Source: Cellvibrio sp. OA-2007 (GTDB taxonomy: Bacteria > Pseudomonadota > Gammaproteobacteria > Pseudomonadales > Cellvibrionaceae). From it: a stretch of 64,000 bases of DNA. Shown one piece after another: positions 1-11,301 of this stretch. Under the pieces are notes generated by a model. It had not been told where the DNA came from, searched no databases, and saw only the letters and a program-made list of their open reading frames with translations. Position 1 is the first letter of the stretch; each line of letters starts with the position of its first letter. The stretch spans positions 274,569-338,568 of the forward strand of contig NZ_BBUL01000096.1 of the NCBI RefSeq assembly GCF_000953825.1. The letters are read 5' to 3'. Position numbers and translations under genes: made by a program.

Positions 1-2198
1 TACACAAAGACAAACAGTATCAACAAGAAGCCCAGGACGTAATAACCCATCGATTGACGCTTCACTGCGACAGGCTCAGCCACATACTCAAGGAAGTTAA
101 CTACATCGTAAACCGCCTCATCAAATTCAGCAGCAGACATGCTCCCTTTGATTTTGCCTTCCTTCAGCGCACCGCAATGTTCATCCATTTCAATTTGACC
201 AACATCATTGCGCAAAGCGCCACCATGGTGATTAAGTTTTGGGCCAGCTCCGCACTCAAGCAAACCTTGTGGGCCAATCAATACATGGGGCATGCCCACA
301 TTGGGGAATACGCGATTGTTAACCCCCCAAGGACGAGTTTCATCCTTGTAGAAGTTTCGCAGATAGGTATACAACCACTCAGGTGAACGCGCGCGCGCCA
401 CCAGTGTCAGATCGGGTGGAACCACACCAAACCATACTTTTGCTTGCTGTGGTTTCATCGCAATTTCCATCAATTGGCCGATACGCTGATCGCCAAAAAT
501 CAGGTTTTGCTCCATCAAGTTGTGTGGGATACCCAAGTCATCAGCAACACGCTCATAGCGTGAATACTTGGCCGAGTGACAACCCATGCAGTAGTTGGCG
601 AAATATTTTGCACCGCGCTGTAAAGACTCTTTGTCATTCAGGTCTGGCTCCATGTGATCACAGGGAATCGCGCCGCAGTTGAACGCACCTTCGCTAGCAA
701 CCGCTTTGATAGGCACCACGGCAAGAATGATAAATAACGCCAAACCGGCAAGCACAACCAATGCTGGCAAACCTTTCGACTGGGTACGGGTTGGCTCAAC
801 CAGATCCTTATCGCGCGCAGCCAGAATTGGCAGCACCGCAAAAATCGCCGCCAACAGGAAGCAGAGGATCAATAACAATACCGGAACATCGCCACCAATG
901 TATTCGAAGCCCATCCAGGTAAAGACCACAACAAACACACCACACAGAACCCAGGAAATTTTGGATTTCGCTTTTTCCGGGCTAGTGGTTGTCCACACCG
1001 GCATAGTCAGGAAATAGGCGAAGTAAAACGCGGTAGCAATTTGCGACAACAGGGTTCTGCCCTCTGTCGGCGCTTTAACACCCAAGTAACCCAACACCAC
1101 AAACATCGCCGCAAAAGCGATTAGCATAATGCGCGGAATATGGCCGCGATAACGCATGGACTTCACCTTACTGCGATCCAGCCAAGGCAATACAAACAGC
1201 AGCGCAATTGCTGCGCCCATAGCCGCAAAGCCGAGCAATTTTGCAGTCAATACCAGCGGGCCAATTTCGATTGGCATGGTCACTGCACGCAGCACCGCAT
1301 AGAACGGGGTGAAATACCAAACTGGAGCAATATGCAGCGGGGTTTTCAGGTTGTTAGCTTCTTCAAAGTTAGCGTACTCAAGGAAGAAACCACCCATCTC
1401 CGGCATAAAGAACATAATGAAGCAGAAGGCAAACAGGAACACTGTGATACCAACCAGATCGTGCACTGTGTAGAACGGATGGAAAGGAACACCATCGCGC
1501 GGAATGCCATTTTCATCTTTGTTCTTTTTGATCTCCACACCATCTGGGTTGTTAGAACCCACTTCGTGCAATGCCAGAATGTGCATCACCACCAACGCCA
1601 ATAATACAATTGGCAAAGCAACCACGTGCAGGGCGAAAAAGCGGTTAAGGGTAATGCCAGAGATAAGATAATCACCGCGAATCCACTGCACCAAGTCATC
1701 GCCTATACCAGGAATAGCGCCAAACAAGGATACGATTACCTGTGCGCCCCAGTATGACATCTGACCCCAAGGCAATACGTAGCCCATAAAGGCTTCGGCC
1801 ATCAGCACCAAATAAATAGTCATGCCGAAAATCCACACCAGCTCGCGCGGGGCTTTATAAGAGCCGTACATCATGCCGCGGAACATGTGGAGATACACCA
1901 CAATAAAGAAAGCAGAGGCGCCGGTGGAGTGCATGTAGCGCAACAGCCAACCGTAATCCACATCGCGCATAATGTATTCAACCGAAGCAAACGCACCTTC
2001 AGCGGACGGGTTATAACTCATAGTCAACCAGATACCGGTAACCAATTGGTTTACCAATACCAGCAGCGAAAGTACGCCAAAAAAATACCAGAAGTTAAAA
2101 TTCTTGGGCGCATAGTACTTGGCCATGTGCGTATCCCATGCGCGCTGCACCGGAAGACGCTTATCAACCCACTGCCACAAATCAACTAACCAATTCAT
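1..2198 (-). CDS. petBC: Cytochrome b / cytochrome c1 fusion of the bc1 complex (3' end outside window)
   Basis: Membrane core of ubiquinol:cytochrome c oxidoreductase (complex III). I read the minus strand codon by codon from ATG 2198 to the window edge and found no stop. The first ~430 residues are cytochrome b (start MNWLVDLWQW, haem-ligand helices, PEMGGFF near the Qo site). The frame then continues through a short polar linker (LAARDKDLVEPTRTQ, around 780-830) and one hydrophobic segment into cytochrome c1, with the haem motif CMGCH near 573-590 and a C-terminal membrane anchor reaching base 1. In most gammaproteobacteria petB and petC are separate genes. A fused precursor cleaved after translation is known as FbcH in Bradyrhizobium. 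The ATG lies one base after the petA stop, so the genes are cotranscribed and probably coupled. The last few residues are off the edge. Confidence 0.9.
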   Translation of the reverse strand, partial: MNWLVDLWQWVDKRLPVQRAWDTHMAKYYAPKNFNFWYFFGVLSLLVLVNQLVTGIWLTMSYNPSAEGAFASVEYIMRDVDYGWLLRYMHSTGASAFFIVVYLHMFRGMMYGSYKAPRELVWIFGMTIYLVLMAEAFMGYVLPWGQMSYWGAQVIVSLFGAIPGIGDDLVQWIRGDYLISGITLNRFFALHVVALPIVLLALVVMHILALHEVGSNNPDGVEIKKNKDENGIPRDGVPFHPFYTVHDLVGITVFLFAFCFIMFFMPEMGGFFLEYANFEEANNLKTPLHIAPVWYFTPFYAVLRAVTMPIEIGPLVLTAKLLGFAAMGAAIALLFVLPWLDRSKVKSMRYRGHIPRIMLIAFAAMFVVLGYLGVKAPTEGRTLLSQIATAFYFAYFLTMPVWTTTSPEKAKSKISWVLCGVFVVVFTWMGFEYIGGDVPVLLLILCFLLAAIFAVLPILAARDKDLVEPTRTQSKGLPALVVLAGLALFIILAVVPIKAVASEGAFNCGAIPCDHMEPDLNDKESLQRGAKYFANYCMGCHSAKYSRYERVADDLGIPHNLMEQNLIFGDQRIGQLMEIAMKPQQAKVWFGVVPPDLTLVARARSPEWLYTYLRNFYKDETRPWGVNNRVFPNVGMPHVLIGPQGLLECGAGPKLNHHGGALRNDVGQIEMDEHCGALKEGKIKGSMSAAEFDEAVYDVVNFLEYVAEPVAVKRQSMGYYVLGFLLILFVFV

Positions 2199-2199
2199 A

Positions 2200-2799
2200 T
2201 CAAGCCCCTTGATCTTCGCCAATCACAACTATGGACTCGCTCTCATAACGATGAGGAGGAACTTCCAGATTCAACGGTGCGGGTACAGCGACATATACAC
2301 GACCGGCAAGATCGTATTTGGAACCATGGCATGGACAAAAGAATCCACCCTGCCACTTTGCACCACCCAAATCTGCCGCGCCTACGTCCGGGCGAAATGC
2401 AGGGGCACAACCCAAGTGCGTACAAACCCCTAACAAAATGGCGAACTCTTTGTTAATTGCACGCTCGGCATTTTTGGCATAGTCAGGCTGTTGAGGCTCA
2501 TCGGAGTTGGCGTCCAATAACACCCCTTGCTCCTCCACTTTCTTCAAGCTATCCAAAGCGGCTTGGGTACGACGCACGATAAAGACTGGCTTGCCGCGCC
2601 ACTCAACCGTAACCATAGCACCCGGTTCGATTTTGCTGATGTTGTACTTCACTGGCGCGCCAGCAGCTTTCGCTTTGGCGCTAGGATTCCATGAACCCAC
2701 GAATGGAACTGCGGCACCCACAACACCAACCGCACCCACTGCACAAGTGGCTCCGATTAATACGCGGCGGCGCGTTTGATTTACTGCGTCATTACTCAT
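2200..2799 (-). CDS. petA: Ubiquinol-cytochrome c reductase Rieske iron-sulfur subunit
   Basis: Rieske 2Fe-2S subunit of the bc1 complex, 199 residues, passing electrons from ubiquinol to cytochrome c1 on the periplasmic side. The N-terminus has a twin-arginine-type stretch (NQTRRRVLIGATC) leading into a hydrophobic anchor. The two cluster-binding boxes are present: CTHLGC around residue 125 and CPCHGS around residue 155. The start ATG at 2799 is preceded by a strong AGGGGAG ribosome site. It is first in the operon, followed after one base by the fused cytochrome b/c1 gene. Confidence 0.97.
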   Translation of the reverse strand: MSNDAVNQTRRRVLIGATCAVGAVGVVGAAVPFVGSWNPSAKAKAAGAPVKYNISKIEPGAMVTVEWRGKPVFIVRRTQAALDSLKKVEEQGVLLDANSDEPQQPDYAKNAERAINKEFAILLGVCTHLGCAPAFRPDVGAADLGGAKWQGGFFCPCHGSKYDLAGRVYVAVPAPLNLEVPPHRYESESIVVIGEDQGA

Positions 2800-3006
2800 G
2801 ACGATTTTCTCCCCTAAACAGCTTTAACGGCTAGCAAATTGCCTAAAATCGCCGCAAGACTTGTTACAGATTACTGATACGAAGTCCGGCGAAAAAAGGA
2901 ATATTGGGTGACTCAAGAAAAGGCGGGCAATGTTAATGAATTAACGCACTGCTTACAAGAATAACCACACATAAACAGTGGGTTATAAGCCGGTAATTTT
3001 AGACGT

Positions 3007-3046
3007 AAAAAAACGCCCAAGCCAGTAAAGACTTGGGCGTTTTTTT
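3007..3046 (-). terminator. Rho-independent terminator after rpsI
   Basis: Inverted repeat with arms around CGCCCAAG/CTTGGGCG, flanked by A and T runs, 45 bases past the rpsI stop on its strand. The symmetric A/T runs mean it could work in both directions. The rest of 2800-3090 carries only the petA upstream region, with no gene. Confidence 0.85.
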
Positions 3047-3090
3047 GATGATCATCAACCAGCCAGCATAAAACCAGCTGGAGAAAACCA

Positions 3091-3483
3091 TTAACGCTTG
3101 GAGAATTGCGGCTTCTTACGTGCTTTACGCAGACCAACCTTCTTACGCTCAACTTCGCGTGAATCGCGAGTAACGTAACCGGCTTTGCGTAAATCGCTAC
3201 GCAGAGACTCATCATATTCCATCAGCGCACGGGTCAAACCATGGCGAATAGCGCCCGCCTGACCGAAACTACCGCCACCGGCGACAGTAACATTAACGTC
3301 AAATTTTTCTACCAAACCAACCAGTTCCAATGGTTGACGAACAACCATGCGCGCAACTGGACGACCGAAATACTGGTCCAACGGACGGTCATTTACGGTG
3401 ATAGTACCAGTACCTGCAGTGATGAACACACGCGCGGTAGAGGTTTTGCGACGGCCAGTGCCGTAAAATTGTGTAGCAGACAT
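3091..3483 (-). CDS. rpsI: 30S ribosomal protein S9
   Basis: Ribosomal protein uS9, 130 residues, with the characteristic start [20 protein letters not shown] and the basic C-terminal tail ending KKPQFSKR that reaches the P-site tRNA. The length is normal for the family. It lies 11 bases after rplM, the usual two-gene ribosomal operon, and is followed by a strong terminator. Confidence 0.98.
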   Translation of the reverse strand: MSATQFYGTGRRKTSTARVFITAGTGTITVNDRPLDQYFGRPVARMVVRQPLELVGLVEKFDVNVTVAGGGSFGQAGAIRHGLTRALMEYDESLRSDLRKAGYVTRDSREVERKKVGLRKARKKPQFSKR

Positions 3484-3494
3484 GTCAGCTCCCC

Positions 3495-3923
3495 TTAGAT
3501 GTTCAGTTCTTTAGGTTGCTGAGCAGCATGTGGATGCTCATTACCTGCATAAACTTTCAGTTTTTTGAACATAGCGCGACCCAGCGGACCCTTCGGCAAC
3601 ATACCTTTAACGGCAGTTTCGATGGTGCGCTCTGGAGCTTTTTCAATCAACTTCTGGAAGCTGATAGATTTAATGCCGCCCACGAAACCGGTGTGAGAGT
3701 AATAAATCTTGTCAGTTGCTTTACGGCCAGTCACGCGCACTTGAGCGGCATTGATTACAACAATGTAATCGCCGGTATCAACGTGTGGAGTGAATTCTGG
3801 CTTGTGCTTGCCACGCAAACGCGAGGCGATTTCCGCAGATAAACGGCCGAGTGTTTTTCCCGCCGCATCCACGACGAACCAGTCATTAACGACAGATTCA
3901 GCTTTGGCAATATAGGTCTTCAT
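3495..3923 (-). CDS. rplM: 50S ribosomal protein L13
   Basis: Ribosomal protein uL13, 142 residues, with typical start MKTYIAKAE and family motifs [14 protein letters not shown] and [10 protein letters not shown]. First gene of the rplM-rpsI operon. The 122 bases upstream to zapE hold its promoter region and no gene. Confidence 0.98.
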   Translation of the reverse strand: MKTYIAKAESVVNDWFVVDAAGKTLGRLSAEIASRLRGKHKPEFTPHVDTGDYIVVINAAQVRVTGRKATDKIYYSHTGFVGGIKSISFQKLIEKAPERTIETAVKGMLPKGPLGRAMFKKLKVYAGNEHPHAAQQPKELNI

Positions 3924-4045
3924 GTTATTCCTGCCTAATTGGATGTGGAACTAATATCTAAATGAATAAAACAACCCCTAAAATAGGGAGGCGGCATACT
4001 ACACAGCCAATGTTTGATTTTCAATCATAATTTGCGGTTGAATTG

Positions 4046-5179
4046 CTATTCAGGTCGATGTGGACGCGCCAGATACTCATGACTTTGCATTTCCAACAGT
4101 CGGCTCACGGTGCGCTGAAACTCAAAATCCAACTTGCCGGTAGAATAGATCTCGGCCAAAGGGCGCTCGGCTGAAATGACCAGCTTGACCTGCCGATCAT
4201 AAAATTCATCCACCAGATTCACAAAGCGCCGCGCCTGATCGTCATTAGCGCGCCCCAAACCCGGCACATTGCTCAAAATCACCGAGTGATACTCGCGCGC
4301 CAGCTCGATGTAGTCATTTTGTGAGCGAGGACCGTCGCACAACTCAACAAAATCAAACCAGACAATGCCTTCACTCAAGTAGCGGGCGCGAATCAAACGC
4401 CCCTCCACCTCAAGCTCAGGATTTTCATCGACTTCGGCAGCGACGGATAACAGACTTTTAAAACTGCACATTAGGCTCTGATCAGCTGCCGCATCCAAGG
4501 GGGAATGATAGAGTTCAGCCTGCTCAAGGGCGCGCAGGCGATAATCTACCCCACCATCCACATTCACCACCAAGGTGTGCTGATTCAGCAAGGCGATGGC
4601 AGGCAAAAAGCGCGCACGCTGCAAACCATCTTTATATAGACCGTCGGGCACGATGTTCGAGGTAGCCACCAGCGTGACGCCGCGAGCGAACAACTCCTCC
4701 ATCAAGGTGCCGAGAATCATCGCATCGGTAATATCCGACACAAAAAACTCATCGAAACAAATGACGCGCGCCTCATTGGCGATGATATCAGCCACTTTTT
4801 TTAGCGGATTTTTCTGACCATCCAGCTTTTTAAGCTCCGCGTGCACACGCCGCATAAACCGATGAAAGTGCGCGCGCAGTTTTTGCTCAAAGGGCAGGCT
4901 TTCAAAAAAATTATCCATCAGATAGGTTTTACCGCGTCCTACCCCACCCCAAAAATACAAACCGCGCACTAGTTGACGCGGCTTGGCGCCAGTTAAGCGC
5001 CTGAAAAAACCACTTAACCCACTTTGCGCTTGCTCATCCTGCCAAACGCGAACCAATTCTTGATAAAGATGCTGCAGATGATCCACTGCCGCAGCCTGCG
5101 CAGCATCGCGGCGAAAATCCGGGCGCAGGAGATCGCGCTCATAGCGCGCCAAGGGAGAGAGAGAAATAGAAGACGTCAT
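4046..5179 (-). CDS. zapE: Cell division ATPase ZapE (AFG1/LACE1 family)
   Basis: AAA-type ATPase of the AFG1 family, which associates with the division ring in gammaproteobacteria. The Walker A motif GGVGRGKTYLMD lies about 90 residues in, and the Walker B region ICFDEFFV about 70 residues later. I chose ATG 5179 (MTSSISLSPLARYERD), which matches the family's conserved start. An in-frame ATG eight codons upstream (5203) is possible but adds no conserved sequence. Its location next to rplM-rpsI-pet is conserved in pseudomonads. Confidence 0.93.
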   Translation of the reverse strand: MTSSISLSPLARYERDLLRPDFRRDAAQAAAVDHLQHLYQELVRVWQDEQAQSGLSGFFRRLTGAKPRQLVRGLYFWGGVGRGKTYLMDNFFESLPFEQKLRAHFHRFMRRVHAELKKLDGQKNPLKKVADIIANEARVICFDEFFVSDITDAMILGTLMEELFARGVTLVATSNIVPDGLYKDGLQRARFLPAIALLNQHTLVVNVDGGVDYRLRALEQAELYHSPLDAAADQSLMCSFKSLLSVAAEVDENPELEVEGRLIRARYLSEGIVWFDFVELCDGPRSQNDYIELAREYHSVILSNVPGLGRANDDQARRFVNLVDEFYDRQVKLVISAERPLAEIYSTGKLDFEFQRTVSRLLEMQSHEYLARPHRPE

Positions 5180-5264
5180 AAATACCGGAAGGCTCACTAA
5201 CAATGGGCGCCACTTTAGCGATAAGCCGGTAGCGACGCCATCAAATTCACATACAAAACAGGGC

Positions 5265-5927
5265 TTAGAGTGGGATCTGGCGAAGCAATGTTTGAGTCAA
5301 ATCATTTTTCATCTGGGTTAAGTAACCATGGAAAAAATGCCCTGCATCGGGGTAACGCAAAAGCTCAGTGGCGCCGTGTAAGGTGGAAACCCACTGATAC
5401 ACACCTTCAGCAACAACACGCTCGTCTTTATCTCCCTGAATAACCGCCAGCGCGCAGGGAAATTGACCCTCGCGATCATAGGCATAACGCTCCACTGGTG
5501 GCGCCACCAAGGTGAGATGCTGCAGCGCACCCACTTGATAACTCGCCTGTGCGGCTATAGCAGAGCCAAACGAAAAGCCCGCCAGTAATATAGAGGCATG
5601 TGGCAAGGATTGCTTCGCCCAGGTGATGATCGCGAGCAAGTCATCCAGCTCGCCAATCGCATCATCAAAAACTCCGTCACTCTTGCCCACCCCGCGAAAA
5701 TTAAAGCGCACCACATGAATGCCCAAGTCGCGATAGGTGCGCATCAAAGTCGTTACCACTTTATTATCCATGGTGCCGCCATGCACCGGATGCGGATGCG
5801 CAATAACCACCAACAAGTCGCGCGCAGCAAAGTGCCCTGCGTCATCGCCCTGATGAATCACTACCTGTAACTGACCGCAAGGGCCAGAAATAAAAAGCGC
5901 CTGCTCTTTATCAAATGGAAAATTCAT
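5265..5927 (-). CDS. Alpha/beta hydrolase, YheT/dienelactone-hydrolase-like
   Basis: Cytoplasmic alpha/beta hydrolase of 220 residues. The nucleophile elbow GFSFGS (GxSxG) is near residue 117. An oxyanion-type HPHPVHGGTMDNKVV segment is near residue 46, and a late DAGHFFHG supplies the Asp/His part of a triad. This matches the small 'alpha/beta hydrolase superfamily' proteins common beside zapE. The natural substrate cannot be told from sequence. It has no signal peptide. It follows zapE with a separate upstream region, so it may have its own promoter. Confidence 0.8.
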   Translation of the reverse strand: MNFPFDKEQALFISGPCGQLQVVIHQGDDAGHFAARDLLVVIAHPHPVHGGTMDNKVVTTLMRTYRDLGIHVVRFNFRGVGKSDGVFDDAIGELDDLLAIITWAKQSLPHASILLAGFSFGSAIAAQASYQVGALQHLTLVAPPVERYAYDREGQFPCALAVIQGDKDERVVAEGVYQWVSTLHGATELLRYPDAGHFFHGYLTQMKNDLTQTLLRQIPL

Positions 5928-6072
5928 GAATTACCTCTGTAATAAAATGCAAACACGCACAAGCCCGAGAATTTTTGCTCATTTTAATGAGAAAATGGAC
6001 TTATAATAGAACTATCAATGACCTTGGTCGTATATCGCTCGCGTAACAGCGATGCCCAGCAGGAGATTTTTT

Positions 6073-6579
6073 GTGTATTCATTCAGTGCAGTAGTTATTA
6101 CCGGTTTGATCTGTTTGCTCGCAGGAGCAGGTCTTGGTGTTTTAATCGCCTTTATCTTCCGCGCCAAAATTCTTGGTCACGACCTTGAGCAGCGCTTGCA
6201 CGAAGCTGAAGGCTCGCTGCAGGGCTATCAGCGCGATGTTGCCGAGCATTTTGCGCAAACCTCACAACTGGTCAACAACCTTACCCACGCCTACCGCGAA
6301 GTACATGAGCATTTGGCAAATGGAGCACTGAAATTGGCGACACCGGCAATTAGCCGCCAGATTCTGGATTCAGCCAACACCAATCTCGGCAGCGGCACTA
6401 AAGCCTACGTCGCCGAACAGCGCATTGAACCACCGCGCGATTGGGCGCCCAAAGCCCCGGGTGCTAAAGGATCGCTAAGTGAAGATTACGATTTACGCGA
6501 CGACTCACACAACAGCGCCCGCATGCCAACCGAGTCTGCCGATGACTATGATTTTGATGGCAAAGCCAATCGCTATTAA
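6073..6579 (+). CDS. zapG: Inner-membrane division/envelope protein ZapG (YhcB, DUF1043)
   Basis: Single-pass membrane protein of 168 residues: an N-terminal helix (ITGLICLLAGAGLGVLIAFI) followed by a coiled-coil region and a disordered acidic tail. The YhcB/ZapG family links the divisome and envelope synthesis. I place the start at GTG 6073 because an AGGAG ribosome site (6061-6065) sits seven bases before it. An ATG at 6052 would put that site inside the gene. It is divergent from the hydrolase and precedes degS, as in many gammaproteobacteria. Confidence 0.88.
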   Translation: MYSFSAVVITGLICLLAGAGLGVLIAFIFRAKILGHDLEQRLHEAEGSLQGYQRDVAEHFAQTSQLVNNLTHAYREVHEHLANGALKLATPAISRQILDSANTNLGSGTKAYVAEQRIEPPRDWAPKAPGAKGSLSEDYDLRDDSHNSARMPTESADDYDFDGKANRY

Positions 6580-6640
6580 TTAATACGCAATATCGTTCTA
6601 TCAGTTAGATCGCGCACAGGACGTCGAAATAAATGCACAG

Positions 6641-6660
6641 CCCCGCACTGCGGGGTTTTT
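6641..6660 (+). terminator. Rho-independent terminator between zapG and degS
   Basis: Hairpin CCCCGC-ACT-GCGGGG followed directly by TTTTT. It separates zapG from degS and argues against any degS start upstream of it. Confidence 0.88.
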
Positions 6661-6695
6661 ATTGGCTAATAACAATAACGACGGAGACCTTTCGC

Positions 6696-7826
6696 ATGTT
6701 CCTACAACGCTTGCTGCAGTTTGTTGGCTGGCCCATTACCGCAGGCGTTATCATTGGGTTGCTCGCACTAGTATTGTTCCCCCAGTTACGTGGCCAACAA
6801 CCGCAAACTAGCAGCCCTGCAAACAATGCGCGCTATGGCGCAGTCTCTTATGCCGATGCAGTAAGCCGTGCTGCGCCCGCCGTAGTAAATGTGTACACCG
6901 AAAAGCGCGTAGTACAACGCAACCAAAATCTCTCTAATAACCCGTTCTTTCGCCACCTTTACAACAACTCCAATACACCGCAACAAGAGCGCATGCAAAA
7001 AACGCTGGGGTCGGGTGTGATTGTTGATAGCGCTGGCTTAATTCTCACCAACAATCACGTTATCAATGGTGCCGACCGCATTGCGGTATTGCTTTACGAT
7101 GGCCGCGTGACAGCCGCAGAACTGATTGGAATTGATAAAGCAAATGATCTGGCGGTTTTAAAAATCCAACTGGACAATATTTCTGCCATCACCCTCGGTG
7201 TGTCAGACAATGTTCGTGTTGGTGATGTGGTATTGGCGATTGGCAATCCGTTTGGTGTTGGGCAGAGTGTTAGCCAAGGTATCGTCAGTGCAACCGGGCG
7301 CTGGAATCTCGGCATTAATAGCACCGAAAATTTTATTCAAACCGATGCCGCGATCAACCCGGGCAATTCTGGCGGGGCATTGATTGATGCTTATGGAAAC
7401 CTGATCGGCATCAACACCGCCATGCTGGATGAAACCGGCGCATCGTTTGGTATTAGCTTTGCTGTGCCAGTCGATAAAGCGATGAACTCACTCAAACAAA
7501 TTGTTGAATTTGGCGGAGTAAGGCGCGGCTGGTTAGGTGTGGGAATTAATTATTTGTCCGCAGAACAAATTCGAATACTCGGAACCAACGGTTTATTGGT
7601 CAGTGAAATTGAGCCGAACAGCCCCGCCGAAAAAGCCGGGTTCAAACTGAACGATGTAATTACCCATATCGACAACATCGCACTGGTCACCGAACAATCG
7701 CTCAGAAACTCACTCGGCAATATTCAACCCAATGCGGAAATCACCTTCCGCATTATTCGCGACGGCAACGTAATAGAGTTGAAAGCCATAGCCGATTTCC
7801 CGCCCAACAGCCGCACCAAAACTTGA
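6696..7826 (+). CDS. degS: DegS/AlgW-type periplasmic serine protease
   Basis: Membrane-anchored trypsin-like protease, 376 residues, with one PDZ domain. In relatives it senses misfolded outer-membrane proteins and makes the first cut in the anti-sigma factor RseA/MucA. An N-terminal membrane helix (FVGWPITAGVIIGLLALVLF) is followed by the protease domain with catalytic His in TNNHVI, Asp in ANDLAVL and Ser in NPGNSGGAL. A single PDZ domain fills the last ~100 residues, which separates it from DegP/DegQ (two PDZ). The start is ATG 6696, with GGAG upstream at 6682. A longer frame from 6633 would begin inside the preceding terminator and is rejected. Confidence 0.93.
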   Translation: MFLQRLLQFVGWPITAGVIIGLLALVLFPQLRGQQPQTSSPANNARYGAVSYADAVSRAAPAVVNVYTEKRVVQRNQNLSNNPFFRHLYNNSNTPQQERMQKTLGSGVIVDSAGLILTNNHVINGADRIAVLLYDGRVTAAELIGIDKANDLAVLKIQLDNISAITLGVSDNVRVGDVVLAIGNPFGVGQSVSQGIVSATGRWNLGINSTENFIQTDAAINPGNSGGALIDAYGNLIGINTAMLDETGASFGISFAVPVDKAMNSLKQIVEFGGVRRGWLGVGINYLSAEQIRILGTNGLLVSEIEPNSPAEKAGFKLNDVITHIDNIALVTEQSLRNSLGNIQPNAEITFRIIRDGNVIELKAIADFPPNSRTKT

Positions 7827-7846
7827 TCAAACCAAATACTCCAGAC

Positions 7847-7877
7847 AAAAAAACGGGCGCCTGCTGCGCCCGTTTTT
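7847..7877. terminator. Bidirectional terminator between degS and hisD
   Basis: Inverted repeat CGGGCGC/GCGCCCG flanked by A and T runs, between the convergent degS and hisD genes. It can serve both. Confidence 0.88.
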
Positions 7878-7896
7878 ATTTTCTTGGCAGAAAAAG

Positions 7897-9204
7897 CTAA
7901 TCGATAATGCGATATTCCGCCGAGCGTGCATGGGCCTCAAGATATTCACTACGCGCCAATACCGAAGCAGTTTTTGATAAGGTCGACGCACCTGCCGCCG
8001 AGCACATAATGATCGAACTGCGTTTTTGGAAATCATACACCCCGAGCGGCGATGAAAAACGCGCAGTACCCGAGGTTGGCAATACGTGGTTAGGGCCAGC
8101 GCAGTAATCCCCTAATGCTTCAGGTGTAAAACGCCCCATAAAAATGGCACCGGCGTGACGCACTTTTGGCAACCAGGCTTCAGGGTCGGCAACCGATAAT
8201 TCCAAATGCTCAGGAGCGATACGGTTGCTCAATGCAATTGCCTGCTCCATATCGGCCACCTTAATTAAGGCTCCGCGATTTTTTAACGACACACTGGCGA
8301 TAGCTTCACGCGCAAGTGTCGGCAACAAACGCTCAATAGACTCTTCCACTTTATTTAAATAATCGGCATCGGGGCACAATAAAATCGATTGGGCTTGCTC
8401 GTCATGTTCCGCTTGGCTAAACAAATCCATGGCGATCCAATCCGGATCGGTTAAACCGTCGCAAATCACTAAAATTTCCGATGGCCCCGCGATCATATCA
8501 ATCGCCACCTGACCAAACACCGCACGTTTGGCAGTCGCCACATAAATATTGCCGGGTCCAACAATTTTATCGACCTTGGTAATGGTTTCAGTACCGTAAG
8601 CAAGTGCAGCAACGGCCTGCGCACCACCAATAGTAATCACCCGATCCACACCGGCGATAGCCGCTGCAGCTAATACCATCGGGCTGATTTCACCATCCGG
8701 TGCAGGCACTACCATTGTCAGCTGATCAACACCGGCCACTTTTGCCGGAATTGCATTCATCAATACCGATGATGGATATGACGCTTTACCACCTGGTACG
8801 TACAAACCCACGCGCTCCATTGCCGAAATTTGTTGGCCGAGCACAGTGCCGTCGGCTTCGGTGTAGCGCCATGAGCTTTGCAATTGATGTTGGTGATAAG
8901 TGCGAATGCGCTCCGCCGCAATTTCCAACGCGGTGCGCTGTTCGGCACTGATTTGCGTTAACGCGTGCTGCAATTCCGCTGGCGTCACTACAAAGTCATG
9001 AATTGTGCTGGCAGAACGGCGATCAAATTTATTAGTGAATTCCACTACCGCTGCATCACCGCGTGTTTTTACTTGATGCAAAATATCATCAACCACGGCG
9101 GCAACACGGGTATCGCTGACCGATTCCCATGCAAGCAATTGATCCAACTGCTGATTAAAATCGCTTTGGCTGGCATCCAAACGGGTGATGATTGATTCAG
9201 ACAT
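7897..9204 (-). CDS. hisD: Histidinol dehydrogenase
   Basis: Final enzyme of histidine biosynthesis (L-histidinol to L-histidine, NAD and zinc dependent), 435 residues, full length. Recognisable blocks are [16 protein letters not shown], the NAD-binding region with [23 protein letters not shown], and the catalytic ERxAPEHLEL-type segment ([10 protein letters not shown]). It follows hisG by 114 bases, giving the order murA-hisG-hisD typical of Pseudomonas and relatives rather than a full his operon. Confidence 0.98.
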   Translation of the reverse strand: MSESIITRLDASQSDFNQQLDQLLAWESVSDTRVAAVVDDILHQVKTRGDAAVVEFTNKFDRRSASTIHDFVVTPAELQHALTQISAEQRTALEIAAERIRTYHQHQLQSSWRYTEADGTVLGQQISAMERVGLYVPGGKASYPSSVLMNAIPAKVAGVDQLTMVVPAPDGEISPMVLAAAAIAGVDRVITIGGAQAVAALAYGTETITKVDKIVGPGNIYVATAKRAVFGQVAIDMIAGPSEILVICDGLTDPDWIAMDLFSQAEHDEQAQSILLCPDADYLNKVEESIERLLPTLAREAIASVSLKNRGALIKVADMEQAIALSNRIAPEHLELSVADPEAWLPKVRHAGAIFMGRFTPEALGDYCAGPNHVLPTSGTARFSSPLGVYDFQKRSSIIMCSAAGASTLSKTASVLARSEYLEAHARSAEYRIID

Positions 9205-9318
9205 GGAATTCTCTTTTAACGAAAAACAAATTAAGACGTGGTGTTGATCATGCAGGCTGCCGATTGCAAGTGCACATTGTCTGTATCAATGGTCATTTGC
9301 AAGCGACGCTATAAAGAA

Positions 9319-9954
9319 TTACTCCGCCGCAACTGCCTTGGCGATATGGTCGATAATGGTTTGAATTTGCACGTGCTTCATTTTCATCGAGGCTTTATTC
9401 ACGATCAAACGCGAACTGATGTCGGCGATAAAATCGCGTTCTTCCAAACCATTAGCGCGCAGGGTATTGCCGGTATCAACAATATCCACAATTTCATCAG
9501 CCAAATTCATGATGGGCGCAAGCTCCATCGCACCGTAGAGTTTGATGATGTCGGTCTGGCGCCCTTGTGATGCGTAATATTGTTTAGCGATATTCACATA
9601 CTTGGTCGCCACACGAATGCGACCTGACGGCAATGATTCACCTTTGACACCGGCGGTCATTAAACGGCAGCGGGCGATATTTAAATCGAGCGGCTCATAT
9701 AAACCTTCCGCGCCGTTTTCCATCAGCGTATCTTTGCCGGAAATGCCCATGTCCGCTGCGCCAAACTGCACGTAAGTGGGAACATCGGCGCCGCGCAATA
9801 ACAACAAACGCACATGGGCTTGGGTGGTATCAAATACCAGCTTGCGGCTTTTTTCCATATCTTCCAGCGGCGCAATTCCGGCCGCCGCCAGCAATGGCAA
9901 AGTCTCTTCCAGAATGCGCCCTTTGGTGAGTGCGATGGTTAGCGTGTGACTCAT
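9319..9954 (-). CDS. hisG: ATP phosphoribosyltransferase, short form
   Basis: First enzyme of histidine biosynthesis, joining ATP and PRPP. At 211 residues it is the short HisG form without the C-terminal regulatory domain. That form needs the HisZ subunit, which is not in this window. Motifs include [20 protein letters not shown], the [13 protein letters not shown] segment and the PRPP-binding [17 protein letters not shown]. It lies 13 bases after murA and is therefore cotranscribed. Confidence 0.96.
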   Translation of the reverse strand: MSHTLTIALTKGRILEETLPLLAAAGIAPLEDMEKSRKLVFDTTQAHVRLLLLRGADVPTYVQFGAADMGISGKDTLMENGAEGLYEPLDLNIARCRLMTAGVKGESLPSGRIRVATKYVNIAKQYYASQGRQTDIIKLYGAMELAPIMNLADEIVDIVDTGNTLRANGLEERDFIADISSRLIVNKASMKMKHVQIQTIIDHIAKAVAAE

Positions 9955-9967
9955 GGAATTTACCTTC

Positions 9968-11275
<1,308 letters not shown>

Positions 11276-11301
11276 TTACAGAAGCACTGGCGATAGAAGA
11301 A

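Noticed and set aside
750..755. Separate internal start for petC (GTG at 755-753)
   Set aside because: There is no stop codon before it, so cytochrome b would still read through. No ribosome site is evident. Fusion is the simpler reading.
638..841. Separate small minus-strand ORFs inside the cytochrome b/c1 region
   Set aside because: They are out-of-frame readings. The frame with cytochrome motifs is continuous from 2198 to 1.
6633..6695. Longer N-terminus for degS
   Set aside because: The extension starts inside a rho-independent terminator and ATG 6696 has a proper ribosome site.
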